20,193 nucleotides of DNA from positions 1 to 20,193 of the IMG/VR virus record IMGVR_UViG_3300033571_006474, one strand, 5' to 3'. Of the stretch, positions 12,927 through 20,193 are shown piece by piece; positions within the stretch are counted from its first letter, which is position 1, and every line of letters begins with the position of its first letter. The DNA comes from a virus. The notes beneath the pieces were generated by a model, which searched no databases, was not told where the DNA came from, and saw nothing but the letters and a program-made list of their open reading frames with translations. Both the position numbers and the translations under genes were made by a program.

Positions 12927-13306
12927 GTACCGTTCAGATTCAGTCGTGGCGTAGGCCAATTACGGCGCACGCTGAAGAGACATACGATCTTGAGTCGGGC
13001 GAGCCTAAGCGCAGTATCAATTGGCATCTTCACGGCAAGAATCAGTACGAGGATGCTGAGCGGCTGGCAAGGGGTCTTGCGTGTGGTGTGTGTTTGAGCG
13101 TGTTCCCGGCGCGTCCGTGTATTGAGAACATGCGTGACTTTAAGCCGATTGCGCACGAGTGGCAGCCAATGAGGACGAAGGATGAAGTGATGAAGATGGT
13201 TGCTAATGGTCTTTGTCCTACGTGCGCCAGTGAAGTTAATGATCGAATGCACGAGATTATGCATCGTGGCCTTGATCCGCTCAGGCCGAAAGGTATGGAC
13301 GAGTAA
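12923..13306 (+). CDS. Small putative zinc-binding protein (127 aa)
   Basis: A 127-residue protein with two Cys pairs, CGVC (54-57) and CPTC (98-101), 40 residues apart, plus Cys66 and several His, consistent with a zinc ribbon or knuckle. The rest is polar, with a helical segment between the pairs. The ATGA overlap with the glycosyltransferase stop and TAATG overlap with the adaptor gene show it belongs to the operon. TATACT at 12906-12911 lies 11 nt upstream, further than at other genes, so a promoter there is doubtful. No family recognised; a regulatory, scaffolding or maturation role is possible but unproven. Confidence 0.7.
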   Translation: MSTVQIQSWRRPITAHAEETYDLESGEPKRSINWHLHGKNQYEDAERLARGLACGVCLSVFPARPCIENMRDFKPIAHEWQPMRTKDEVMKMVANGLCPTCASEVNDRMHEIMHRGLDPLRPKGMDE

Positions 13307-14466
13307 TGGCTACGTTTGCCCAGCTCAAGCAGCGCGCTCAGAATCTTGCGCTGAATGATGATGACACTGAAGCGGGTTATCACGTTAATGATGCGCTTGA
13401 TGACATCGTTGTTAATGCTCAGCTTAAGGTAACGCAGGTCAGCAAGCCTCTTGCGGCCGGTCAGTCGGTGTACGATATTTCGTCCGATTGGTCGATTTCT
13501 GATTTTGGTGCGCTTCAGTATCTTGAGTATCTTGGCCTAGGTTCAACATACTCGTATATTTTGGAGCAGTCGAGTGCTGATGAGCTTCTTGCGCTGAATG
13601 CGACGAACCCAATTGGCGCTACTCGTAAGTACGCTTTTCTCGGGTTGGACACGATTCGGTTGTGGCCTGTTCCACAGCAGGGCGTTCGCCTTTCGGTTAG
13701 CGGCCCTGGTTGCGTAACTATTAGTGGTGGAGCAATTCTAGTTCTTGCCAATGGTGTTCTTAGTGGGGATGCTGTTGCGGTTACAAATATTGCTTCTGGC
13801 CCTGCTGGGTTTTATGACATTACGACTAGCTCTAATCATGGGTTTTCTAATGGTCAGAACGTGTACTTTGTTTTGTATTCTAGTTCTAATGGTCAAGCGT
13901 TAAATGGGCAGACCTTTGCGGTTGAAACTACTGCTTCTCCAAACGTATTTAGAATTGCTTACTCTGGTGCTGTTGTGATTGGTGCGGCTAATGGTGCAGT
14001 TGGTTCTCCTCAGACGTATTACACTGATGGCATTGGTTCGTACGCAAGTACATATACGTATGTTGTTTACTCATCTGGTTCAATGCTTGCTAGCGCCTCG
14101 TCTGGAAATGCGTCTTACGAGTCGTGTACGTTGTCTTCTGGAAACGACACGCTAAAGATTTATTACGCTAGAACTTCTACGGATCTTGTAAATCCTACGG
14201 ATGTCCCAACGGACATTCCAGCGCAGTGGCATTGGCTGATTGCTATTGGCGCAGCTGCTCGACTGGCTGATGCGGTTGGTGAGGATCAGAATCTCAGCAA
14301 CGCGCTTGATGCGAAGTTTGTTGCTGGTATGGATCGGTTCCAGAAGTGGCTTGGTCGTCGCCAGGGTCGTTCGGCAAAGACGATTCAGACGGGTTATTTG
14401 CGTAATCCGCGTCGTCCGTTCCACGATAACTCAACGTACTATTCGTTTACGCAGCGGCAGGGTTAG
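13306..14466 (+). CDS. Head-tail (neck) adaptor with inserted beta domain
   Basis: A 386-residue protein. The outer parts match phage neck adaptors: an N-terminal helical start (FAQLKQRAQNLALND, 4-18; VNDALDDIVVNAQ), then TIRLWPVPQQGVRLSV (116-131), resuming at LKIYYARTSTDLVNPTD (283-299), IPAQWHWLIAIGAAARLAD (304-322) and a FVAGMDRFQKWLGRRQGR helix. This is the usual L-L-P-P, YY-R-DL-N-D, IP-H-LI-GA-ARL order. Between them, residues about 132-281 are an extra Ser/Gly-rich beta domain. Its HGFSNGQNV (178-186) and ALNGQTFAVE (198-207) match the FCCH-like repeat found in other phage proteins. DNA of the insert is AT-richer than both flanks. It would bridge portal and nozzle. Confidence 0.76.
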   Translation: MATFAQLKQRAQNLALNDDDTEAGYHVNDALDDIVVNAQLKVTQVSKPLAAGQSVYDISSDWSISDFGALQYLEYLGLGSTYSYILEQSSADELLALNATNPIGATRKYAFLGLDTIRLWPVPQQGVRLSVSGPGCVTISGGAILVLANGVLSGDAVAVTNIASGPAGFYDITTSSNHGFSNGQNVYFVLYSSSNGQALNGQTFAVETTASPNVFRIAYSGAVVIGAANGAVGSPQTYYTDGIGSYASTYTYVVYSSGSMLASASSGNASYESCTLSSGNDTLKIYYARTSTDLVNPTDVPTDIPAQWHWLIAIGAAARLADAVGEDQNLSNALDAKFVAGMDRFQKWLGRRQGRSAKTIQTGYLRNPRRPFHDNSTYYSFTQRQG

Positions 14467-14469
14467 CGT

Positions 14470-16482
14470 ATGGCGGGTACTGTTCAGTACGCTAGCCATT
14501 CCAACTTTTTCACGGGAATGGTTCGTGATATTCCACGGCATCTGATTCCTGATGGTGCGGTGTATGACGCTACGAATGTTGTGATTACGAACTCTGGTTC
14601 GTTGGCGAAGCGTGGCGCGTCTACGACTGCGCTTGCTGCGGCTACAAGTCTTGCGCCGACGGAGATGGCTTCGCAGCGTAGTGCGAACATTGATGGGCGC
14701 ACTCGGCTCTATCCGGCTGGTGTTACGAGTGGCGTTGTCCGGTTTGGGTCTATGGCGTTTGCGTCTATGGTGCAGACGCTTTACCCGTTTACGTCGAGCA
14801 TTACGGCGGATGCGATTAGCAGTCCGACTATTTATGGTGATTCGTCAGTGTTCCCTGTTGCTTCTACGTCGGGATCTAGTCCGATGGCGTGGGTTGGTGG
14901 AGCTGACTTTTCGGAGACTAGTGCGAACGCTACGACGGTTGTTAGCGCGACAACTGTGGTTGGCGATAACGTAATCACGGTTGGAGCGACTGCTGCTGGC
15001 ACGATGAAGGTCGGCGGGTATGTTCACTTGTCGAATGGTGGTACTGACGAGTATACGGGTCGCCTGTTGAATGTTGGCGCTACGACGATTACGGTTGATC
15101 CTCCACCGTTGTACGCTAAGACGTATACGAGCGCGGCGTACTATCCGGTTCTCCCGCAGGTTGGCACTCGCAATGATGGTCAGTATATTGCGTCGGCTGG
15201 GTGTATTGGCACGTTTACGTCGGGTGGTGATTCTCGCATCGTTATGGCTGATGTGAAGATCACGAATACGACAACGAATAAGACCGCTGCGTATCCGAAT
15301 CGGATTGTGTGGAGTGTTCGCGAAGCTGCTGATGCGACCGTGACGCAGGTTGATGGTCTTGTCCAGGCTACTCGCGCTGGCTTTCCCGCGTTGAATTACA
15401 TTGATATTGAGGATATTGAGCAGATCATTGCGCTTGTGCCAGTTGGTTCGGGCAACATGATGGTGCTTGGCACGAAGAACTGTGTGATGCTGAGTGGTTA
15501 TCTGCTTACGCAGTCGGGCGGTGCGGCGAGCGCGAGCCTTAGTCGAGGTGGTATCACGGCGAACATTCGAGGCTTTTCTCAGCAGGTTGGTTGCTTGAGT
15601 GCTAAGAGTGTGCAGCGTACGAGCGCGGGTGTGATGTTTGCCGCGTCGGATGGTGTGTATCTGACGGATGGTGCTTCGCTTGTGAATACGATGACAAAGA
15701 AGGTTTCTAACTTGTGGGGCGATGCGCTTAGCGGATTGTCTATTTTCAAGTTCAACCAGTCATTGTTTGACGGGAGTGATGTGCTTGCTGGGGCGAACGT
15801 GAATCTTGGCGTGTACGGCTCAGCAAATATCAATGATTCGCACTATTACATCAGTCTTGCAACTGGTGGCTTCTTGTGTGATCTTCGCGCGTCGTTTGGT
15901 TGGACTCGTGTGCAGGCTGGACAGCTTGAGATTGCGGCTGCGTGTGTGGATTCGGATCAGACAACGAATCGTATTTACGCTGTGAAGTATGGGACGACGG
16001 CTGCGACGAGTGGTATTGATCGTGTAATCCGTATTGATCGAGTTGTTGTGCCGGATAATACGAGCAAGGATGCGGATGGTTCGCAGATCAATTGTTCGAT
16101 CACTACGCGCGCGTATGCTGAGGGTGATCCTGCGCAGAAGCGTCGGTATCGTCACGGCTTGTTTACGTATACGCTTTATGGTGGAGCTGCGACGTATCCG
16201 TCTGCGACAACTTATCCGTCGGCATTGTTGTATCTCGGGTCGAGTACGGGTGCGTTTACGGTGACGGCTACTCGTGGGCTTGATGCTTCTGGTTCGTCTA
16301 CGCTTGTTGGTTCTAAGACGGCGACGGCGCAGACGCAGACTTCTAGTGTGCTTCGTTGTGATCAGCAGGTACTTAGTCAGGCTGTGACGTATACGATTGA
16401 AACGACTGGGTATCCGATTGGTTTCTCGTTGTACGAGATTACAAATGGGTTTAACCAGCTTCGTCCTGGTCGCGTAACGTAG
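14470..16482 (+). CDS. Tail nozzle / stabilisation protein (P22 gp10-like beta-propeller)
   Basis: A 670-residue, almost wholly beta protein, rich in Thr, Ala, Ser and Gly. It begins with FFTGMVRDIPRHLIPDGA (13-30) and DATNVVITNSGSLAKRGA, the standard opening of podovirus nozzle/hub proteins, in which the N-terminus sits near the adaptor. Later blocks NRIVWSVREAADATVT (277-292), YIDIEDIEQIIALVPVGSG (310-328), MMVLGTKNCVMLSG (330-343) and GCLSAKSVQRTSAGVMFAAS (374-393) followed by DGVYLTDG form propeller blades as in P22 gp10-type proteins. A beta insertion lies at about 120-220. The fold assignment is by recalled pattern. It starts 3 nt after the adaptor stop with a weak AGGG site and overlaps the fibre start by one base. 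Confidence 0.76.
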   Translation: MAGTVQYASHSNFFTGMVRDIPRHLIPDGAVYDATNVVITNSGSLAKRGASTTALAAATSLAPTEMASQRSANIDGRTRLYPAGVTSGVVRFGSMAFASMVQTLYPFTSSITADAISSPTIYGDSSVFPVASTSGSSPMAWVGGADFSETSANATTVVSATTVVGDNVITVGATAAGTMKVGGYVHLSNGGTDEYTGRLLNVGATTITVDPPPLYAKTYTSAAYYPVLPQVGTRNDGQYIASAGCIGTFTSGGDSRIVMADVKITNTTTNKTAAYPNRIVWSVREAADATVTQVDGLVQATRAGFPALNYIDIEDIEQIIALVPVGSGNMMVLGTKNCVMLSGYLLTQSGGAASASLSRGGITANIRGFSQQVGCLSAKSVQRTSAGVMFAASDGVYLTDGASLVNTMTKKVSNLWGDALSGLSIFKFNQSLFDGSDVLAGANVNLGVYGSANINDSHYYISLATGGFLCDLRASFGWTRVQAGQLEIAAACVDSDQTTNRIYAVKYGTTAATSGIDRVIRIDRVVVPDNTSKDADGSQINCSITTRAYAEGDPAQKRRYRHGLFTYTLYGGAATYPSATTYPSALLYLGSSTGAFTVTATRGLDASGSSTLVGSKTATAQTQTSSVLRCDQQVLSQAVTYTIETTGYPIGFSLYEITNGFNQLRPGRVT

Positions 16483-17867
16483 TGGCTAGGGAGCATATTG
16501 ATCCTCCGGCGATGCCGCCGGTGAAACCGATGCCGGAGCCGCCTGATCCTCGGATCATTCCGCTTGATCGGCAGACTCCTCTTACGCATCAGCAGGTTGA
16601 GCAGGTTAGGTTTGGGTTGGGTGATACGGGGCCGTTGGCTCAGGCTGTGATGAATGCGAATGTGCCTGCGTTGGCGAAGCAGCTTGCGACGGGTGCGGTG
16701 TCGTGTTTGTCTTCTCGTCGTCCTGCTGATCCCGTGGTGGGTCAGATGATTTATGAGACTGATACGCAGCAGACTCGATTTTGGAATGGAACCGAGTGGC
16801 AGACACCGGCCAATGCAACAGTAGTTTGCACATCTACAACAAAACCATTAAACCCATCTTTGGGACAATTTATTTACTGCACGGACACAGATGAGTCTCT
16901 CAAGTTTGTTTCCTATGGTGGATCAAATAGATGGATGCAAGCAAACCCAAAGTCAAATAGGCGACTTAATTTGAATGGTGGAATGGGTGTTTGGCAACGT
17001 GGTGCTGGCCCTGTAACAACAAGTGGGCAATATCTCGCTGACAAATATCAATGCGTAAATACAAACTCCTATTCAAGAAGCACAGATGTTCCAACCGGAA
17101 TGGGATTTCAATACTCTATTTCTTATGGCAATTCTTCTGCTGCATACCCACTTATTTTGCACAAAATTGAAGCTGTTGATTCTGCTAGATTTGTGGGAAA
17201 ATATCTTACAATTAGTTTTTGGGCAAAAAATGTTAGTGGTTCTGTTGGGATTTATGCAGATTTTCTTAGCCCAACAGCAGTTGATAACTGGGCAGGAGTA
17301 AACAATTGGAGTACGGCAATATCTTCGGCAATTGTCCCAACTAATTCTTGGACATATTACTCATTTACAAGCAATGTTGTTGCCCCGGCCAGCGTTGCAA
17401 ATGGTTTAGGATTTTATATTCCTAGAAATAATGGTTCGGCAACGACTCTTGTGACTGGTATCCAATTAGAAGTTGGAACTGCCCCTAGCGAGTTTGAGTT
17501 TAAAACATATTCTGACGAGTTGCGCTTGTGTCAAAGATATTACTATACGGTATTTAATGGTTCTGGTGGAAATAATCCGGCTTTGTTTAGAGGCAATTCT
17601 CCGAATATTGGCAATACGTACTTTTTCAATTTTTCTTTACCAATCGCACCACGTGTTGCTACTTTTGCAATCGCCTATCCTCAGCCATCAAATCAAATAC
17701 ATAAACCTGGTATTAGGTGGGATACGGCTAATTCTATTAGTATTAATGTTACGCCTGGTAATGATATTCGTTTTGAGTTTCAATGTGTTCCTGGGGTAGA
17801 TGATGGAAGCACTTATTACGTTTGTTATTTGTATGGTGTAAGCATTACTCTTACAGCTGATCTATAA
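16482..17867 (+). CDS. Tail fibre / receptor-binding protein (461 aa)
   Basis: A modular fibre. Residues 1-60 are a Pro-rich anchor (MAREHIDPPAMPPVKPMPEP) unlike the other two fibres, fitting attachment to the nozzle encoded just upstream. Residues 73-108 and 114-152 are fibre repeats (GQMIYETDT, GQFIYCTDT). Residues 159-355 are the same jelly-roll type as in the 5238 gene: RRLNLNGGMGVWQRG, LADKYQ, GKYLTISFWAKN (239-250), VTGIQLEVGTAPSEFEF and LCQRYYY (349-355). Residues 356-461 form a distinct tip. From about 16810 the DNA becomes strikingly AT-rich and uses AGA/AGG for Arg, unlike the 5' part, so the binding module was probably acquired from a different source. Confidence 0.78.
   Translation: MAREHIDPPAMPPVKPMPEPPDPRIIPLDRQTPLTHQQVEQVRFGLGDTGPLAQAVMNANVPALAKQLATGAVSCLSSRRPADPVVGQMIYETDTQQTRFWNGTEWQTPANATVVCTSTTKPLNPSLGQFIYCTDTDESLKFVSYGGSNRWMQANPKSNRRLNLNGGMGVWQRGAGPVTTSGQYLADKYQCVNTNSYSRSTDVPTGMGFQYSISYGNSSAAYPLILHKIEAVDSARFVGKYLTISFWAKNVSGSVGIYADFLSPTAVDNWAGVNNWSTAISSAIVPTNSWTYYSFTSNVVAPASVANGLGFYIPRNNGSATTLVTGIQLEVGTAPSEFEFKTYSDELRLCQRYYYTVFNGSGGNNPALFRGNSPNIGNTYFFNFSLPIAPRVATFAIAYPQPSNQIHKPGIRWDTANSISINVTPGNDIRFEFQCVPGVDDGSTYYVCYLYGVSITLTADL
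16698..16937 (+). repeat. Fibre repeat, two copies in the 16482 gene
   Basis: Copy 1 (16698-16805) encodes VSCLSSRRPADPVVGQMIYE and on to GTEW; copy 2 (16821-16937) encodes VVCTSTTKPLNPSLGQFIYC and on to NRWM. They follow the same C-x-S/T-x-R/K-P-x-x-P-x-x-GQ-x-IY-x-TDT pattern as the copies at 5496-5738. The GC-rich to AT-rich change falls between the two copies. Confidence 0.72.
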
Positions 17868-17893
17868 CAACACAAAGCCGACTGATCAATAGG

Positions 17894-17899
17894 TATACT
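17894..17899 (+). promoter_or_regulatory. -10 box TATACT, leaderless-type promoter
   Basis: TATACT ends exactly 6 nt before GTG 17906, in a 38-nt gap with no Shine-Dalgarno. This is the clearest example of the pattern because the whole box is outside any coding frame. Confidence 0.6.
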
Positions 17900-17905
17900 C
17901 TAACC

Positions 17906-18163
17906 GTGCCTTCCACTCTCTACGCACCCCAGCGCGTCAACTACAAGCCGACCGCACCCAACGCGAACCCAGAAACCGACCCGCGCAAAATCCTCCTCAA
18001 CTCGCTGAAGAAGCTTGGCGATAAGAAGACGCAAGGGATTATGGATCAGTCGCCTGCTGCCGTGATGGGAGCTGTGACGAATCCAACTGATGTTGCGAGT
18101 GGTATGAAGGGGAATATTCTTGGTGGCGTGGAGACTCGCGCTCGGATGATGGGCGGCAAGTAG
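17906..18163 (+). CDS. Small hypothetical virion-region protein (85 aa)
   Basis: An 85-residue protein: a Pro/Asn-rich, probably disordered N-terminus (MPSTLYAPQRVNYKPTAPNA), a basic amphipathic helix (RKILLNSLKKLGDKKTQGI, 27-45), and an Ala/Gly/Met-rich C-terminus ending MMGGK. I do not recognise the family. The start is set by the TATACT box 6 nt upstream. The stop overlaps the next GTG (TAGTG). Lying first in the 3' cluster of low-complexity proteins, it may be a small internal virion or ejection-associated protein, which is inference only. Confidence 0.65.
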   Translation: MPSTLYAPQRVNYKPTAPNANPETDPRKILLNSLKKLGDKKTQGIMDQSPAAVMGAVTNPTDVASGMKGNILGGVETRARMMGGK

Positions 18164-19374
18164 TGGCGGTAACGCGCGTCAAGATCCCTAAGCCTACGAA
18201 GACTGGCACGCCAAAGGGAATGGAGGGCGTGCGTCCTGGTTCGCCAAAGGCTATTGCGGCTGGGTATAAGGCTCCGAAGGGGCCGGGTAAGCCGGGTGGC
18301 GCGCCATTCTCCCCATCGTTCAACGCTGATGGCACGACAACGCTGAAGCCTCCTACGGCTCCAGCGGTCACTACGCCCACGACTCCGGCTCCGACTACGC
18401 GCACGGTCACTACTCCTGGTACGCCGCCGACTGCTTCTTGGTGGCAGTCGCAGTACACGAGTGATCCGTCTTTCCTGCTTACTGACCCGTCGCTTCGTGC
18501 TGCTCAGAATCAGACAAGTTCTAACTTTGGGTATCGCATCAATCGTGATGTGACTGAGGGTTCTCCGACTAAGGGGCAGGCGTACTATCGAGCGCCGAAG
18601 ATTGATCCTGTTACGAAGAAGCCTGTGCTTGATGAGACGGGTAAGCCCGTGTACTTGGCGACTGGGATTCTTCAGACGTTTGATGACGCTGGCAAGCCTG
18701 TCTACAAAGACTCAACGGGCAAGGTGTATGCGCCGTCTGAGCTTGAGATGGATATTCAGCGCATCGCTAAGGGCGAAGCCGGGTATCTTGAGGGCGCGCT
18801 TGGTGGTGCGGAGGCAACGAGTGAGAAGGCTCAGTTCAATATTGGTGATGTGGCTGCTCGTGCTGGTGCGCGGCGTAGTGGTATGCGCGCTCAGGCTAGT
18901 GCTGCTGAGACTGGTGCGCTTCAGTCGGCGCTTGCTGGTTTGACGCAGAAGGCTGCTGGCGAGTTGACGGGTATTGATAAGCAGTACGCTGATCTTTATT
19001 CTTCGATCTTTAGGGGGCTTGCTCCGAAGGCTGAGGCGCTTGCTGCTCCGACAACGGCTGAGGTTCCGGTTGCTCCTTCGGCTGAGGTGGTTCCGCCGCC
19101 TGCTGCTCCGAACACGAATCCGGTTACTGAGTCTGGTCTTGTTCCGAGGCAGGCGCTTAGTGGTGGGCCGCAGGGTCAGTTTATGGGTCAGGCTGGTGCG
19201 ATTGTTGCGCAGCGTGATGCTCCGTATGCGCAGAAGGTTGCTTCGTTGAATGCGTTGAAGCGGTTTGCTTTGACTCCTCAGCAGCTTAAGTGGATTAGTG
19301 ATTGGATTGAGAATAATAAGCCTAAGCCAGAGGTAAAGCCTAAGCCGAAGCCTGCTAAGGGTAAGGGCAAGTAG
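18163..19374 (+). CDS. Probable internal/ejection virion protein, low complexity (403 aa)
   Basis: A 403-residue protein, disordered at both ends. Residues 1-90 are basic and Pro/Thr-rich (KIPKPTKTGTPKGM; PTAPAVTTPTTPAPTT). Residues 93-200 are a folded-looking part with a short repeat, ETGKPVY, DAGKPVY, STGKVY (158-189). Residues about 200-290 form an Ala/Gly-rich helical stretch (GDVAARAGARRSGMRAQASA; AAGELTGIDKQYADLYSSIF). Residues 295-320 are a Pro/Ala linker, 357-385 a helical pair, and the tail (KPKPEVKPKPKPAKGKGK) is strongly basic. No transmembrane segment or lytic motif is seen. Position after the nozzle and fibre is where short-tailed phages keep ejection proteins. GTG start overlaps the upstream stop. 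Confidence 0.7.
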   Translation: MAVTRVKIPKPTKTGTPKGMEGVRPGSPKAIAAGYKAPKGPGKPGGAPFSPSFNADGTTTLKPPTAPAVTTPTTPAPTTRTVTTPGTPPTASWWQSQYTSDPSFLLTDPSLRAAQNQTSSNFGYRINRDVTEGSPTKGQAYYRAPKIDPVTKKPVLDETGKPVYLATGILQTFDDAGKPVYKDSTGKVYAPSELEMDIQRIAKGEAGYLEGALGGAEATSEKAQFNIGDVAARAGARRSGMRAQASAAETGALQSALAGLTQKAAGELTGIDKQYADLYSSIFRGLAPKAEALAAPTTAEVPVAPSAEVVPPPAAPNTNPVTESGLVPRQALSGGPQGQFMGQAGAIVAQRDAPYAQKVASLNALKRFALTPQQLKWISDWIENNKPKPEVKPKPKPAKGKGK

Positions 19375-19377
19375 AAT
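19372..19377 (+). promoter_or_regulatory. -10 box TAGAAT, leaderless-type promoter
   Basis: TAGAAT ends 6 nt before ATG 19384, and its TAG is also the stop codon of the preceding gene. No ribosome site is present in the 9-nt gap. Confidence 0.45.
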
Positions 19378-19383
19378 CTAGTT

Positions 19384-20193
19384 ATGGCTAACGGCGTTTA
19401 CCAGTTTGGCAATAGTGCCGGGTTTGTTTTGACGGATAAGCCTGCTCCGTCGTTTGCTTCTCAGCCTGGCGCTAAGTCTGAGATTGCCAAGCGAAAGAAG
19501 AAGGAAGCGGCGCAGGCTGCTAAGGACGCTGCGCCTACTACTACTTCTACGAGTGTTTCTTCTCCGGCGGGGAAAACTGCTGCTGAGAAGGCTGCTGATC
19601 GTAAGGCGGCTGCTGAGAAGCGTAAGGCGGCTGCGGCCAAGAGGGCTGAGGAGCGTAGGGCTGCTGCTGAGGCTGCGAAGAATCCGCTTACTGCTCCGTT
19701 TAAGACTCCGGCTGAGCTTCGTCGTGATGCGGCAGAGTTGGCGGCGATGGGTGTTGGTAGTGAGGATACGCTTCGTGCTACAGCCGCTCAGCAGCAGGCT
19801 GGTCTTGGTGGGCTTACTAGCGCGTTGACGGGTACGCTTACTGGGATTGCTGATCGTACGCAGGCTGGTCTTGCTGGGTTTGGGAATTTGTATTCGCAGC
19901 TTGCTGGTCAGGCGCAGTCGGCTGGTCAGTCGGCTGCTGCGGCGGCTGGCGCTCCGACGACTATTGCTGCTGGTGCGTCGCCGACGGTTGCGTCGAATCT
20001 TGCGAATCTTTCTGCTCCAACTATGGGGTATGCGCCTGCTGCTGCGGTGACTGGTGCGCAAATGGTTGGTGCGGTGACGGCGAATCTGACGAAGGCGCTG
20101 ATGAATCGGTCGAGTAAGTTGAGTGCGGATACGGCGAAGTATTTGTACCAGTTGAAGAATGATGAGATTCAGCGCGCTATTAGTCAGGGTACG
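19384..20193 (+). CDS. Probable internal/ejection virion protein, Ala/Lys-rich (partial at 3' end)
   Basis: At least 270 residues, open to the window end, with no stop. After a short start (MANGVYQFGNSAGFVLTDKP), residues 31-99 are a highly charged Lys/Ala/Arg/Glu region broken by a Ser/Thr-rich patch (51-60), with a probable coiled coil at 64-99 (KTAAEKAADRKAAAEKRKAA). Residues 100-230 are Ala/Gly/Thr/Ser-rich, with LGGLTSALTGTLTGIADRTQ (141-160) and LYSQLAGQAQSAGQS; this loosely resembles the ALQSALAGLTQKAAGELTGI stretch of the preceding protein, so the two may be related. The visible C-terminal part turns into an ordinary helix (KYLYQLKNDEIQRAISQ). No enzyme motif is seen. The composition fits a DNA-contacting or ejected core protein, which is inference. 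Confidence 0.7.
   Translation, partial: MANGVYQFGNSAGFVLTDKPAPSFASQPGAKSEIAKRKKKEAAQAAKDAAPTTTSTSVSSPAGKTAAEKAADRKAAAEKRKAAAAKRAEERRAAAEAAKNPLTAPFKTPAELRRDAAELAAMGVGSEDTLRATAAQQQAGLGGLTSALTGTLTGIADRTQAGLAGFGNLYSQLAGQAQSAGQSAAAAAGAPTTIAAGASPTVASNLANLSAPTMGYAPAAAVTGAQMVGAVTANLTKALMNRSSKLSADTAKYLYQLKNDEIQRAISQGT

Noticed and set aside
4500-17867. A diversity-generating retroelement targeting the fibre tips
   Set aside because: No reverse transcriptase gene and no template/variable repeat pair is visible. The tips differ by composition and domain type, which points to module exchange instead.
1-20193. CRISPR arrays, tRNA or rRNA genes, insertion sequences, integrase or anti-defence genes
   Set aside because: No spaced direct repeats, cloverleaf-like sequence, transposase or integrase motifs were found by reading both strands. 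tRNAs with weak signals would need a covariance search to exclude fully.

Overview
The window is part of a tailed double-stranded DNA bacteriophage genome (or a prophage of one): the packaging and virion-structure module. Every supported gene is on the + strand, most are packed with 1-17 bp overlaps (ATGA, GTGA, TAATG junctions), and the gene set is terminase, portal, scaffold, capsid, adaptor, tail nozzle, fibres and probable ejection proteins. There is no tape-measure, tail-tube or sheath gene, and a P22 gp10-like nozzle protein follows a short neck adaptor, so a short-tailed (podovirus-type) particle is the best inference. The host cannot be read directly. Short -10 boxes placed 6-7 nt before start codons imply leaderless transcripts, which are common in Actinobacteria, but this is only a hint.

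Layout. 1-391: non-coding, with poly-C tracts and several competing hairpins, just upstream of the packaging genes. 392-2832: two small proteins, then small and large terminase. 2833-4216: a run of tiny proteins (two of them paralogues), most with leaderless-type starts. 4206-6743: a GTA-type spike-base-like protein followed by two fibre/spike proteins with exchangeable tips. 6740-10633: portal, scaffold and major capsid protein, closed by a strong 13-bp hairpin. 10714-11358: unknown head-region protein. 11361-12926: a two-domain glycosyltransferase. 12923-13306: a small Cys-pair protein. 13306-16482: head-tail adaptor carrying an inserted beta domain, and the nozzle. 16482-17867: another fibre. 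17906 to the end: one small protein and two low-complexity Ala/Pro/Lys-rich proteins, probably internal or ejected virion proteins; the last runs off the window.

How it works together. The terminase pair packages DNA through the portal into a shell made by scaffold and capsid protein. The adaptor and nozzle close the neck. The fibres recognise the cell, and the last genes probably supply ejected proteins. The main points of interest are (i) a repeated leaderless-promoter grammar for small genes against a Shine-Dalgarno grammar kept for the capsid genes, (ii) a spike-base plus spike pair between terminase and portal, suggesting head spikes, (iii) AT-rich tips on fibre genes and an AT-rich domain inserted in the adaptor, both suggesting acquired modules, and (iv) a fused GT-A/GT-B glycosyltransferase in the structural operon.
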